Origin: Nocardioidaceae bacterium
GTDB taxonomy: Bacteria > Actinomycetota > Actinomycetes > Propionibacteriales > Nocardioidaceae
Direction of reading: 5' to 3'
DNA: 21,388 nt
NCBI GenBank assembly: GCA_025966335.1
Contig: JAICRS010000018.1
Location: forward strand, 1 to 21,388
The position numbers and the translations under genes are program-made. The notes beneath the pieces are model-generated. The model saw nothing but the letters and a program-made list of their open reading frames with translations. It was not told the DNA's origin and did not search any database. This document shows positions 8,127 to 15,359 of the stretch, piece by piece; within the stretch, counting starts at the first letter, position 1; each line of letters begins with the position of its first letter.

Positions 8127-8540
8127 TTACGGGGTGTCGGTGACGGGCTCGAGGGAGAGGCTGACCGAGTTGATGCAGTAGCGCTGGTCGGTCGGGGTGC
8201 CGTAGCCCTCACCCTCGAACACGTGACCGAGGTGTGAGCCGCAGCTCGCGCAGCGGACCTCGACCCGCTTCATGCCCATCGAGATGTCCTCGATGTACTC
8301 GACCCGCTCCTCGGCCAGCGGTGCGTAGAACGACGGCCAGCCGCAGTGCGACTCGAACTTCGTGTCGGAGCGGAACAGCTCGGCCCGGCACGCGCGGCAG
8401 CGGTACACGCCGGTGGTCTTCGTGTCGGTGTACTCGCCGGTGAAGGGACGCTCGGTGCCGGCCTGGCGGAGTACGGCGTACTCCTCGGGGCTGAGCTCCT
8501 TGCGCCATTCCTCATCGCTCTTCGTGACCTGGTAACCCAT
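8127..8540 (-). CDS. msrB: Peptide-methionine (R)-S-oxide reductase MsrB
   Basis: MsrB reduces the R-epimer of methionine sulfoxide in proteins, with thioredoxin as the usual reductant. The 137-residue sequence is a complete single-domain MsrB. Two CxxC pairs (Cys48/Cys51 in YRCRACRAELF and Cys97/Cys100 in VRCASCGSHLGHVF) form the structural zinc site. HCGWPSF at about 65-71 carries Cys66. RYCINSVSL near the end holds the catalytic Cys122. The N-terminal EEWRKELSPEEYAVLRQAGTERPFTGEY stretch is the standard opening. Six bases before the ATG on the minus strand stands TATCGT (8547-8552), consistent with a leaderless transcript, and no Shine-Dalgarno sequence is visible. The gene lies head to tail with the flavin split-barrel gene, 44 bases downstream of it. 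Confidence 0.96.
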   Translation of the reverse strand: MGYQVTKSDEEWRKELSPEEYAVLRQAGTERPFTGEYTDTKTTGVYRCRACRAELFRSDTKFESHCGWPSFYAPLAEERVEYIEDISMGMKRVEVRCASCGSHLGHVFEGEGYGTPTDQRYCINSVSLSLEPVTDTP

Positions 8541-8546
8541 GGCTTC

Positions 8547-8552
8547 ACGATA
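8547..8552 (-). promoter_or_regulatory. -10 element for msrB, leaderless type
   Basis: TATCGT on the minus strand ends six bases before the ATG at 8540. No Shine-Dalgarno sequence or consensus -35 is visible. Confidence 0.55.
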
Positions 8553-8584
8553 CCGAGCGGCGGCAAGCCGAGGTGCGGCGAAGG

Positions 8585-9079
8585 TCAGAGGGAGACCTCG
8601 TGAGTCTCTCCCGGGAACGCGTCAGGATTCCGCGTCACCACGGCTCGGGCCGCGCCGATCAGCTGACGGACCTTGCCGCCCGGGCTCTCCCAGTACTGCG
8701 CGCTCTCCGCCCGCACCCGCAGCAGCGCGAGGTCGGGGGAGTCGGGGCCGTCGGGGAACCACACCTTGATCGCCGGGGACCACAGCTCCTCGGCCTTGGC
8801 CCGGTCGAAGAGCACCGAGGCGCTCCCGGCGATCGACGTCCACTCGCTGTTCTTGTTGTTGGAGAAGGCGACGTTGACCTGGGGGTTCTCCGACACGTCG
8901 GCGGCCACGTCGGAGTTCCGGTCGACGAAGAACCACAGGTCGCCGTCGAACTCGACCTCCTGCAACGCCATCGGCCTGCTCTCGTGCTTGCCCTCGCGGG
9001 TCATCGTCGTGAGCATCGCGATCCGGGCGCGGTCGACGAGCTCGGCAACATGCTTGATGTCGTCCTGCGGGTCAGTCAT
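8585..9079 (-). CDS. Pyridoxamine 5'-phosphate oxidase-family split-barrel protein (general stress protein 26-like)
   Basis: This 164-residue cytoplasmic protein resembles the flavin-binding split-barrel proteins grouped with general stress protein 26. Recognisable parts are IAMLTTMTREGKHESRPMA near residues 20-38, DLWFFVDRNSDVAADVSENPQVNVAFSN around 47-74, and SIAGSASVLFDRAKAEELWSPAIKVWFPDGPDSPDLALLRV around 82-122. In this family the WFP.GP.DP-type segment is typical. The cofactor is usually FMN, or F420 in some actinobacterial relatives; the sequence alone does not decide which. True PdxH activity is not suggested, since the length and motif pattern are those of the shorter stress proteins. 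A strong GGAGGA Shine-Dalgarno sequence lies six bases before the ATG, unlike msrB downstream. It is divergent from the Prim-Pol gene. Confidence 0.82.
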   Translation of the reverse strand: MTDPQDDIKHVAELVDRARIAMLTTMTREGKHESRPMALQEVEFDGDLWFFVDRNSDVAADVSENPQVNVAFSNNKNSEWTSIAGSASVLFDRAKAEELWSPAIKVWFPDGPDSPDLALLRVRAESAQYWESPGGKVRQLIGAARAVVTRNPDAFPGETHEVSL

Positions 9080-9158
9080 GTGTCCTCCGGAGGGTTCGCC
9101 GCTGTGTCTCCGATGTAGTTACCCGCGGCGTCCGCGGCCATTCGGGGGCGGAACCCTC

Positions 9159-9164
9159 TACATT
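9159..9164 (+). promoter_or_regulatory. -10 element for the Prim-Pol gene, leaderless type
   Basis: TACATT ends six bases before ATG 9171. It helps to choose this start over the open frame that continues upstream to 8673. Confidence 0.55.
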
Positions 9165-9170
9165 GACCAG

Positions 9171-10238
9171 ATGGCCAGCCCCGCGACCGAGATCGACGCC
9201 GCCGGACAGACCGTGCGGGTCACGAACCCCGACCGGGTGATCTACCCAGCCACCGAGAGCACCGCCGAGGTCACCAAGCTCCAGATCGTGGAGTACTACG
9301 TGGCGGTCGGGCCGGGCATCATGCGGGCGCTCGACCACCGGCCCACCACGCTGGAGCGCTGGCCGAAGGGTGTCTACGAGGGCATCAAGCTGTCCACCCG
9401 CTCCGGTGACCACGGCGACGCGTTCTACCAGAAGCGGGTGCCCAAGGGCGCGCCGTCCTTCGTGGAGACCGCGACCATCGAGTTCCCGTCCGGCCGCACC
9501 GCGGACGAGGTGTGCCCGACCGAGCTGGCCGTGGTGGCCTGGGCCGCACAGATGGGCACGTTGACGTTCCATCCCTGGCCGGTCCGGCGCGACGACGTGG
9601 ACCACCCCGACGAGCTCCGGATCGACCTCGACCCGCAGCCGGGAACCGACTTCCATGACGCGGTGCGGGTCGCCGGCGCGGCACGGGAGCTGCTCGAGGA
9701 CCTCGGCATGGCGGGCTTCCCGAAGACCAGTGGCAACCGCGGGGTGCACATCTACGTGCGGATCGAGCCGCGCTGGACCTTCACCGATGTCCGCCATGCG
9801 GCGATCGCGTTCGGACGCGAGCTGGAGCGTCGTACCGACGGGGTCACCACGAACTGGTGGAAGGAGGAGCGGGGGCAGAGCATCTTCGTCGACTACAACC
9901 AGAACTCACGCGACCGCACGATCGCCAGCGCCTACAGCCTGCGGCCGATCGCCGGCGCACCGGTGTCGACCCCCGTCACCTGGGACGAGCTGCCGACGGT
10001 CGACCCCAAGGCGTTCAACCTGCACACCGTCCCGCAGCGCTTCGCCGAGCTCGGCGACCTGCACGAGAGCATCGACGACCGGCGCTACTCGCTCGAGAAG
10101 CTGCTCGAGATCTATGCGGCCGACGAGGAGCGGGGGCTGGGGGAGATGCCCTACCCGCCGGACTACCCGAAGATGCCGGGAGAGCCGCCTCGGGTCCAGC
10201 CGAGCCGGAAGAACGCAGCGAACTGGGAGAACGGCTGA
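9171..10238 (+). CDS. Stand-alone LigD-like primase-polymerase (Prim-PolC type)
   Basis: This 355-residue protein corresponds to the archaeo-eukaryotic-primase-like polymerase domain of LigD without nuclease or ligase domains. Catalytic elements are visible: Asp152 and Asp154 in ELRIDLDPQPG, SGNRGVHIYVRI (187-198) with His193, and a third acidic residue Asp241 in IFVDYNQNSRDRTIASAYSLRP. LTFHPWPVR and the N-terminal TNPDRVIYPA are also typical. Such enzymes fill short gaps, preferring ribonucleotides. In mycobacteria a stand-alone Prim-PolC is encoded next to LigC and acts with it in excision repair. A LigC-type ligase lies 1.3 kb away here, on the opposite strand. The frame is open upstream to 8673, but ATG 9171 is chosen by the family N-terminus and by TACATT six bases before it. 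No Ku gene is in the window. Confidence 0.9.
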   Translation: MASPATEIDAAGQTVRVTNPDRVIYPATESTAEVTKLQIVEYYVAVGPGIMRALDHRPTTLERWPKGVYEGIKLSTRSGDHGDAFYQKRVPKGAPSFVETATIEFPSGRTADEVCPTELAVVAWAAQMGTLTFHPWPVRRDDVDHPDELRIDLDPQPGTDFHDAVRVAGAARELLEDLGMAGFPKTSGNRGVHIYVRIEPRWTFTDVRHAAIAFGRELERRTDGVTTNWWKEERGQSIFVDYNQNSRDRTIASAYSLRPIAGAPVSTPVTWDELPTVDPKAFNLHTVPQRFAELGDLHESIDDRRYSLEKLLEIYAADEERGLGEMPYPPDYPKMPGEPPRVQPSRKNAANWENG

Positions 10239-10263
10239 CGGACCCTGGCGGGATTCCCGGGGT

Positions 10264-10950
10264 TCAGTCCTCGTCGCCGCGGTGCTCGCTGGCCGCGACG
10301 ATCTCCTGCGCGACCAGCCGCAGCTTGACGTTGCGGTGCTGGGACAACCGGGTCAGGAACGCGAACGCCCGCTCGTCGGTGAGCTGGTAGCGCTCCATGA
10401 CGATCCCGACCGCCTGGCCGATGGTCGTCCGGGTGCGGACCGCTTCGGCGAGGTTGGTGATCTCGGTGGCGTAGCGGATCGCCACCGCCGCCTGGTGCGC
10501 GAACAGCTCGCTGAGCGACTCGATGTCCGCGAACGACCCGGCCTTGGTGGAGTAGAGGTTCAACGCGCCCTGCGACTTCGGGGCGTCGAACAGCCGGACG
10601 CCGGCCTGGGCCCGGATCCCCGCGGCGAGCGCGACCGCGGCGTACTGCGGGAACCGCTCGTCGGCGGCCAGGTTCGGCGCGATCACGTGCACGGTTTCGG
10701 TCGCCGCGTCGTAGCAGGGCCCCTCCTGCAAGGTGTACTGCTGGGCGTCGACGTCGCGGAGCAGGTCGTGGGTCGGTGCCACGGTCTCGAGGCTGCCGTC
10801 GGCGTGCTTGATCGTGATGCTGCAGTACTCCACGTCGGGCAGTACCTCGATCGCCGCGCGCGTGATCTGCGACAGGGTCTTGTCCAGGTCACCGGGCTTC
10901 AGGCTGTCGGCGAGCCGGCGGGTGGCGTCGAGCACTCGTGCGTCATCCAT
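10264..10950 (-). CDS. GAF and ANTAR domain-containing regulator
   Basis: The 228-residue product has a GAF sensory domain (about 8-155: LPDVEYCSITIKHADGSLET, then LQEGPCYDAATE, and a GALNLYS strand) and a C-terminal ANTAR domain (about 163-220: TIGQAVGIVMERYQLTDERAFAFLTRLSQHRNVKLRLVAQEIV). ANTAR domains bind paired hexaloop RNA hairpins and act as transcription antiterminators in studied cases; the GAF part presumably receives the signal. Neither ligand nor RNA target can be read from the sequence. The ATG at 10950 has TACGGT exactly six bases upstream (10957-10962), inside the 30-base gap after the preceding gene, so it may have its own leaderless promoter in addition to read-through from ligC. 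It converges on the Prim-Pol gene with 25 bases between stops. Confidence 0.92.
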   Translation of the reverse strand: MDDARVLDATRRLADSLKPGDLDKTLSQITRAAIEVLPDVEYCSITIKHADGSLETVAPTHDLLRDVDAQQYTLQEGPCYDAATETVHVIAPNLAADERFPQYAAVALAAGIRAQAGVRLFDAPKSQGALNLYSTKAGSFADIESLSELFAHQAAVAIRYATEITNLAEAVRTRTTIGQAVGIVMERYQLTDERAFAFLTRLSQHRNVKLRLVAQEIVAASEHRGDED

Positions 10951-10956
10951 TGCTCG

Positions 10957-10962
10957 ACCGTA
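10957..10962 (-). promoter_or_regulatory. -10 element for the GAF-ANTAR gene, leaderless type
   Basis: TACGGT on the minus strand ends six bases before ATG 10950, inside the 30-base gap after the preceding gene. It implies an internal promoter in the ligC cluster. Confidence 0.5.
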
Positions 10963-10980
10963 CCCCGATCCCGCGAGACC

Positions 10981-11523
10981 TCACATGCCGCTGACGCCCT
11001 CGCCGCCGCCGGCCTGCTCGTCGAAGTTCTCGTGCTCGAGCAGGTGCAGCACGGGGACGCCGATCTTGCGTCGGGCCCTCGACGTCCAGTCGAGGTGGAA
11101 GAACTCCGACACGACGTGCGGACGGGTCAGGATGATCGCCTCCCGGCCGTCGACCGCGGCGACCTTGGCGGCCAGCGCGTCGATCGGGTCGACGCTGACG
11201 ATCTCGCCCACCGCATCGGCGCCGGTGTCGCTCAACCGCTTCAGGCAGCCGGTCAGCTCCTCGCGCGCCCGCTCCAGCAGGTCGCGCTGCACGTCCTCGA
11301 GGTTCATGTCGTCCATCACCAGGGCGGGGGAGGCAAGCACCTCGCTCGCCGCCAGCGAATCCATCGCGGACTCGACCCGCGCCGCGGCGTCCTCGACCGG
11401 CAGCAGCACGTGGTAGCGCACGTGCTCCTCGACCTCGTCGTGCAGACCACGCACCTGTACGGCGTCCTGGCGCGACAGTGGCTGCTCGATCAGGAGAACC
11501 ACGTCGTACGTTGACTCGTTCAT
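10981..11523 (-). CDS. Conserved hypothetical protein, possibly universal-stress-like
   Basis: I do not recognise this 180-residue protein as a named family. It is soluble and acidic, with no signal peptide. The order of elements resembles a divergent alpha/beta universal-stress fold: a first strand YDVVLLIEQ, a later strand RYHVLLPVED, a helical middle (LEDVQRDLLERAREELTGCLKRL), then VGEIVSVDPIDALAAKVAAVDGREAIILTRPHVVSEFFHLDWTSRARRKIGVPVLHLLEHE. The last part resembles the terminal strand and helix of UspA-like proteins, but the usual GxxGx9GS ATP-binding pattern is missing. The tail is Gly/Glu-rich. Its ATG overlaps the ligC stop (TGATG) and GGAGGAGG lies just upstream inside ligC, so it is translationally coupled to the ligase. 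That suggests a joint function or shared stress regulation, which is inference only. Confidence 0.72.
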   Translation of the reverse strand: MNESTYDVVLLIEQPLSRQDAVQVRGLHDEVEEHVRYHVLLPVEDAAARVESAMDSLAASEVLASPALVMDDMNLEDVQRDLLERAREELTGCLKRLSDTGADAVGEIVSVDPIDALAAKVAAVDGREAIILTRPHVVSEFFHLDWTSRARRKIGVPVLHLLEHENFDEQAGGGEGVSGM

Positions 11524-12635
11524 CAGTCCTCCTCCGAACCTCGACCTGTACTCAAGACTTTACCCAGGTTGTAGCTCACCGGCTCCTCGAGCTGTGCGTA
11601 GCCACAGGAGGCCGGCTCCCGGTCCGGCCGCCAGCGCTTGAACTGGGCGGTGTGCCGGAACCGAGAGCCCTCCATGTGGTCGTAGCCGACCTCGAGCACC
11701 CGCTCCGGCCGCAGCGGCACGAACGACAGGTCCTTGCCGGCGCTCCACCGGCTCTGCGTGCCCGGCACCCGGTCCGGGTTGGCGATCGCCCAGTCGCTCC
11801 ACTCGCCCCAGGGGTGCTCCTCCCGGTCGGTCGCGACCAGCGGCTGCAGCTCGGCGATCAGCTCCGCGCGACGTTTCGCCGTGAACGACGCCGAGACCCC
11901 GACGTGCTGCAACCGGCCCGCGTCGTCGTACAGCCCGAGCAACAGCGATCCCAGCAGCGGCTGCTCCGGGGTCGAGGTCTTGTGCAGCCGGTAGCCGGCG
12001 ACCACCACGTCCGCGGTCCGCTCGTGCTTGATCTTCAGCATCGTGCGCGCGTTCGGCTCGTAGCGCGACCCCATCGGCTTGGCGACCACACCGTCGAGCC
12101 CCGCGCCCTCGAACTGCTCGAACCAGGAGCCGGCCTCGGTCGCGTCGGTGGTGGTGCGAGTCAGGTAGATCGGTGCGGTCGCGTTCACCATTGCTTCCTC
12201 CAGGCGGGTACGACGCACCGCCAACTGTTCCTGCATGAGCGACTCGTCGTCCACGGCCAACAGGTCGAAGGCGACGAACGACGCCGGGGTCTTCTCCGCG
12301 AGCATGTTCACCCGCGAGGCGGCGGGGTGGATCCGCTCCTGGAGCACCTCGAACTCGAGCCGCTCACCGATCGCGACGAAGATCTCCCCGTCCACCACGC
12401 ACTGCTGCGGCAGCGACTCCTTCACCGCGGTCACGACCTCGGGGAAGTATCGGGTCAGCTCCTTGGTGTTGCGGCTGGCCAGCTGCACCTCGTCGCCGTC
12501 GCGGAAGATGATGCACCGGAACCCGTCCCACTTCGGCTCGAAGGACAGTCCTCCCGCGAACTTCGCCGGGTCGGGAATCCCCTTCACCGACTTGGCGAGC
12601 ATCGGCTGGACCGGAGGCATCACGGGAAGCTGCAT
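11523..12635 (-). CDS. ligC: ATP-dependent DNA ligase, LigC type
   Basis: The 370-residue enzyme joins nicks in duplex DNA using ATP. Motif I is EPKWDGFR with Lys35 as the adenylated nucleophile, followed by the RNT(K)ELTRYFPE segment. VVDGEIF, FVAFDLLA (motif III), DGVVAKP (motif IV, 181-187) and LKIKHERTADVVVAGY (motif V) complete the adenylation domain. A C-terminal OB-fold region contains LLGSLLLGLYDDAGRLQHVGVSASF and the motif VI-like RFRHTAQFKRWRPDR. Length and lack of extra domains fit LigC rather than multidomain LigD. In mycobacteria LigC works with a stand-alone Prim-Pol, and such a gene is nearby. TACGCT stands six bases before the ATG (12642-12647), indicating a probable leaderless transcript, divergent from zapE across 37 bases. 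Its stop overlaps the next start by one base. Confidence 0.94.
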   Translation of the reverse strand: MQLPVMPPVQPMLAKSVKGIPDPAKFAGGLSFEPKWDGFRCIIFRDGDEVQLASRNTKELTRYFPEVVTAVKESLPQQCVVDGEIFVAIGERLEFEVLQERIHPAASRVNMLAEKTPASFVAFDLLAVDDESLMQEQLAVRRTRLEEAMVNATAPIYLTRTTTDATEAGSWFEQFEGAGLDGVVAKPMGSRYEPNARTMLKIKHERTADVVVAGYRLHKTSTPEQPLLGSLLLGLYDDAGRLQHVGVSASFTAKRRAELIAELQPLVATDREEHPWGEWSDWAIANPDRVPGTQSRWSAGKDLSFVPLRPERVLEVGYDHMEGSRFRHTAQFKRWRPDREPASCGYAQLEEPVSYNLGKVLSTGRGSEED

Positions 12636-12641
12636 GCACGC

Positions 12642-12666
12642 AGCGTAGTGGTCCCGCCACTAGGCT
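12642..12666. promoter_or_regulatory. Back-to-back promoters of ligC and zapE on a perfect dyad
   Basis: TACGCT (minus, 12647-12642) lies six bases before the ligC ATG. TAGGCT (plus, 12661-12666) lies six bases before the zapE GTG. The outer TA of each hexamer belongs to a perfect inverted repeat TAGTGG-N5-CCACTA (12646-12662). The two start sites would be only 38 bases apart, so polymerase could hardly occupy both at once. Confidence 0.55.
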
Positions 12667-12672
12667 GGCCCG

Positions 12673-13686
12673 GTGCCGATCCGACTCAGCGACCGCGACC
12701 CGCAGGTCCCTCGGGAACGGCTGATCGCGGAGCTCGTCCCGCCGCCCCGGTTCGCCGACGTCAGCTTCGACTCCTACCGACCCGATCCGGCGCAACCGTC
12801 GCAGCAGCAGGCGGTCGAGGTGCTGCGCTCCTTCGCCGACGACCTCAACCGGCCGGTGCGGAAGAAGGGCCTGTTCCGGCGGGCCGGCGAGCCGGAGGGG
12901 CCGGGTGGGGTCTACCTCGACGGCGGCTACGGCGTGGGCAAGACCCACCTGCTCGCGTCGCTGTGGCACACGTCGCCGGCGCCCAGGCTGTTCGCCACGT
13001 TCGTCGAGCTGACCCACCTCGTCGGAGCCCTCGGCTTCCACGACGCAGTCGCCGCGCTCTCGTCGTACCGCCTGGTCTGCGTCGACGAGTTCGAGCTCGA
13101 CGACCCCGGCGACACGGTGCTGATCTCCACGCTGCTGCGCAACCTGCGTGAGCACGGGGTGCGGCTGGCGGCGACGTCGAACACGCTGCCCGGCAAGCTC
13201 GGCGAGGGCCGGTTCGCGACCGAGGACTTCCTGCGCGAGATCCAGGGCCTGGCGGAGTCGTTCGAGTCGGTGCGCATCGACGGCGAGGACTACCGGCACC
13301 GCGGCCTGCCGGACGCGCCACAGGCCCCCGACCTCGACGAGGTGAAGCGGCGCGCCGAGAGCGAGGGGGCGAGCTTCGACCACTTCGTCGACCTGAGCCG
13401 GCACCTCGCGCAGGTACACCCGTCGAAGTACGGCGCGCTGCTCGACGGGGTCGGTGTGGTCTGCCTCGAGGACGTCCGCACCGTCGACGACCAGGCGACC
13501 GCGCTGCGCCTGGTGGTGCTCGCGGACCGGATGTACGACCGGGACCTGCCGGTGGTCGCGAGCGGGGTCACCTTCGACCGGCTGTTCGCGCCGCCGCTGC
13601 TCGAGGGCGGTTACCGGAAGAAGTACTTCCGCGCGGTCAGCCGGCTGGTGGCGCTGGCCCGTGAGGGCGAGGGCCTGCCCGAGTGA
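12673..13686 (+). CDS. zapE: ZapE/AFG1-family AAA+-like ATPase
   Basis: This 337-residue P-loop ATPase belongs to the AFG1/LACE1/ZapE family. The opening FADVSFDSYRPDPAQPSQQQAVEVL is followed by Walker A GGYGVGKT (84-91), Walker B VCVDEFEL (about 135-142) and a sensor-1-like ATSN (167-170) in RLAATSNTLPGKLGEGRF. The C-terminal part VVASGVTFDRLF and a YRKKYFRAVSRL helix are typical of the family. ZapE was linked to Z-ring stability in E. coli; the actinobacterial role is less clear, and eukaryotic relatives act in mitochondrial protein quality control. The start is GTG 12673, with TAGGCT (12661-12666) six bases before it and no Shine-Dalgarno sequence, so a leaderless transcript is likely. The ppk2 gene follows after 42 bases. 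Confidence 0.9.
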   Translation: MPIRLSDRDPQVPRERLIAELVPPPRFADVSFDSYRPDPAQPSQQQAVEVLRSFADDLNRPVRKKGLFRRAGEPEGPGGVYLDGGYGVGKTHLLASLWHTSPAPRLFATFVELTHLVGALGFHDAVAALSSYRLVCVDEFELDDPGDTVLISTLLRNLREHGVRLAATSNTLPGKLGEGRFATEDFLREIQGLAESFESVRIDGEDYRHRGLPDAPQAPDLDEVKRRAESEGASFDHFVDLSRHLAQVHPSKYGALLDGVGVVCLEDVRTVDDQATALRLVVLADRMYDRDLPVVASGVTFDRLFAPPLLEGGYRKKYFRAVSRLVALAREGEGLPE

Positions 13687-13728
13687 CGCCGCAGGTATGA
13701 CGTGCGCCGCTCGGGGCACTCACGTGCC

Positions 13729-14583
13729 ATGGCGAAGAAGAGCCTCACCAAGACGCTGACGGTTCCACCCGGTCCGGTCGACCTGGCCTCCTACGACACC
13801 CGCGGCACACCCGGCTTCGACGGCGACAAGGCAGCCGGCAAGGCGGCACTGGCCGAGCTGGCAGAACCGCTCTCGGACCTGCAGGAGCGGCTGTTCGCCG
13901 AGGGCCGCAGCGGCGGGACGCGGCGCGTGCTGCTGGTGCTGCAGGGCATGGACACCTCCGGGAAGGGCGGCACCATGCGCCACGCGGTGGGGCTCTTCGA
14001 CCCGCAGGGCGTGCGGATCAAGGCGTTCAAGGCACCGACCGAGGAGGAGCTGCGGCACGACTTCCTGTGGCGGGTCAGGCGCGCGGTCCCCGAGGCCGGG
14101 CTGGTCGGCATCTTCGACCGGTCCCACTACGAGGACGTGTTGATCGGTCGGGTGCGGAAGCTGGTCTCCGACTCCGAGATCGAGGCGCGCTACGAGGCGA
14201 TCGACGAGTTCGAGCAGGAACTGGTGGCCGACGGTACGACGGTGGTGAAGTGCATGTTGCACATCTCGCCCGACGAGCAGAAGGAACGGCTCCTGGCGCG
14301 GCTCGACGACCCCACCAAGCACTGGAAGTTCAACCCCGGGGACGTGGACGAACGGGCGCTGTGGTCGGACTACCAGGCGGCCTACGAGACGGCGATCGAG
14401 CGGTGCAGCAGCAAGGGAGCACGGTGGCTGGTGGTGCCCGCGGACCGCAAGTGGTACCGCAACTGGGCGATCGCCTCGGTGCTCCGGGAGACGCTCGGGA
14501 GCATGGGTCTGGAGTGGCCGAAGGCCGACTTCGACGTCGACGAGCAGCTCCGTCGGCTGGACGAGGAGGACCCGGTAGGTTGA
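13729..14583 (+). CDS. ppk2: Polyphosphate kinase 2 family phosphotransferase (polyP:nucleotide)
   Basis: PPK2 enzymes transfer phosphate between polyphosphate and nucleotides. The 284-residue product is a single-domain PPK2 with Walker A GMDTSGKGG (73-81), the following TMRHAVG helix, KAPTEEELRHDFLWR, and the Walker B-like FDRSHYEDVL (129-138) containing the catalytic acidic and Arg residues. The lid region and DDPTKHWKFNPGDVDERALWSDY segment match the polyphosphate:nucleotide phosphotransferase subgroup. Whether AMP, ADP or both are substrates cannot be settled by eye. ATG 13729 (MAKKSLTKTL) is preferred; an in-frame GTG 13702, with GCAGG upstream, is possible. The stop overlaps the TTG start of the HipA-like kinase gene, and a GAGGAGGA near the ppk2 3' end serves as that gene's ribosome site. 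Together with DUF3037 it forms a tightly coupled three-gene unit. Confidence 0.93.
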   Translation: MAKKSLTKTLTVPPGPVDLASYDTRGTPGFDGDKAAGKAALAELAEPLSDLQERLFAEGRSGGTRRVLLVLQGMDTSGKGGTMRHAVGLFDPQGVRIKAFKAPTEEELRHDFLWRVRRAVPEAGLVGIFDRSHYEDVLIGRVRKLVSDSEIEARYEAIDEFEQELVADGTTVVKCMLHISPDEQKERLLARLDDPTKHWKFNPGDVDERALWSDYQAAYETAIERCSSKGARWLVVPADRKWYRNWAIASVLRETLGSMGLEWPKADFDVDEQLRRLDEEDPVG

Positions 14584-15359
14584 CCCGGGTGATCCCGACC
14601 GTTGCCGCCACGCGTTACGTCGCGCCGCTGCGCGAGGGGGGCTCGCTGCCCGGCATCATCGAGGCCGATGACCTCGGCACCTACGTGTGCAAGTTCCGCG
14701 GCGCCGGACAGGGGCTCAAGGTCCTCGTCGCCGAGGTGATCGTCGGTGAGCTGGCCCGCCGGATCGGCCTGGACACACCGGCCCTGGTCGCCGTGCAGCT
14801 GGACGCCGCGATCGGCAAGTACGAGGCTGACGAGGAGGTGCAGGACCTGCTCACCGCCAGCGTCGGGCTCAACCTCGGCGTCGACTTCCTTCCCGGGTCG
14901 TTCGGCTACGACTCCGGGTTCCACCCCGACCCCGAGGTCGCCGGGAACATCTTGTGGCTCGACGCCTTCACCGCCAACGTCGACCGCAGCTGGCGCAACC
15001 CGAACCTGCTGGTGTGGCACAAGCAGCTGTGGTGCATCGACCACGGCGCGTCGTTGTACTTCCACCACGGCTGGCAGGGCGGTGTCACCTCTTCGGAGCG
15101 GTTCGCCCGCCAGCCCTACGACGCCTCCGACCACGTGCTCGCGGCGTTCCGCGCCGAGGTCCCCGCGGCAGACGAGCGGCTCGCCCCGATGATCACGCAT
15201 GAGCTGCTGTCCGGCGTGCTCGCGCAGGTTCCCGACGAGTGGCTCGAGCCGGTCCCCGGGGCCGAGTCGCCCGAGGACCTGCGCGCGGCGTACGTCGACT
15301 TCCTGCACGCCCGGGTCAGCGGCGACCGCGCCTGGCTTCCGGCGGAGCGGGCCGCATGA
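14580..15359 (+). CDS. HipA-family kinase (HipA_2-like)
   Basis: This 259-residue protein resembles the short HipA family kinases that accompany DUF3037 proteins. Kinase elements can be traced: a nucleotide-contacting Lys38 in TYVCKFRGAGQGLK, a helix VAEVIVGELARRIGLDTPALV, a catalytic loop-like FTANVDRSWRNPNLL with Asp135 and Asn140, and a metal-binding DHG (154-156) in LWCIDHGASLYF. Classical HipA phosphorylates aminoacyl-tRNA synthetases and is paired with a HipB DNA-binding antitoxin. No HipB-like gene is present here, so toxin activity is not established. TTG 14580 is chosen because AGGAGG lies about 10 bases upstream and it overlaps the ppk2 stop. GTG 14589 is an alternative. The stop overlaps the DUF3037 start as ATGA. 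The coupling suggests that the kinase and DUF3037 act together. Confidence 0.85.
   Translation: MTRVIPTVAATRYVAPLREGGSLPGIIEADDLGTYVCKFRGAGQGLKVLVAEVIVGELARRIGLDTPALVAVQLDAAIGKYEADEEVQDLLTASVGLNLGVDFLPGSFGYDSGFHPDPEVAGNILWLDAFTANVDRSWRNPNLLVWHKQLWCIDHGASLYFHHGWQGGVTSSERFARQPYDASDHVLAAFRAEVPAADERLAPMITHELLSGVLAQVPDEWLEPVPGAESPEDLRAAYVDFLHARVSGDRAWLPAERAA

Noticed and set aside
9120..9140. Repeated CCGCGG motifs in the PNPOx/Prim-Pol intergenic region
   Set aside because: Short GC palindromes are expected by chance in this DNA, and no wider symmetry was found.
10239..10263. Terminator between Prim-Pol and GAF-ANTAR genes
   Set aside because: There are short GC-rich runs (CCCGGGG) but no clear stem with a T-run.
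9655..11514. Plus-strand open frame of 619 codons crossing Prim-Pol, GAF-ANTAR and the USP-like gene
   Set aside because: It spans several real genes in another frame and has low-complexity Arg/Ser/Thr and Arg/Gly composition; no domain is recognisable.
11478..13151. Plus-strand open frame of 557 codons over ligC
   Set aside because: It is antisense to a ligase with all catalytic motifs and shows no family pattern.
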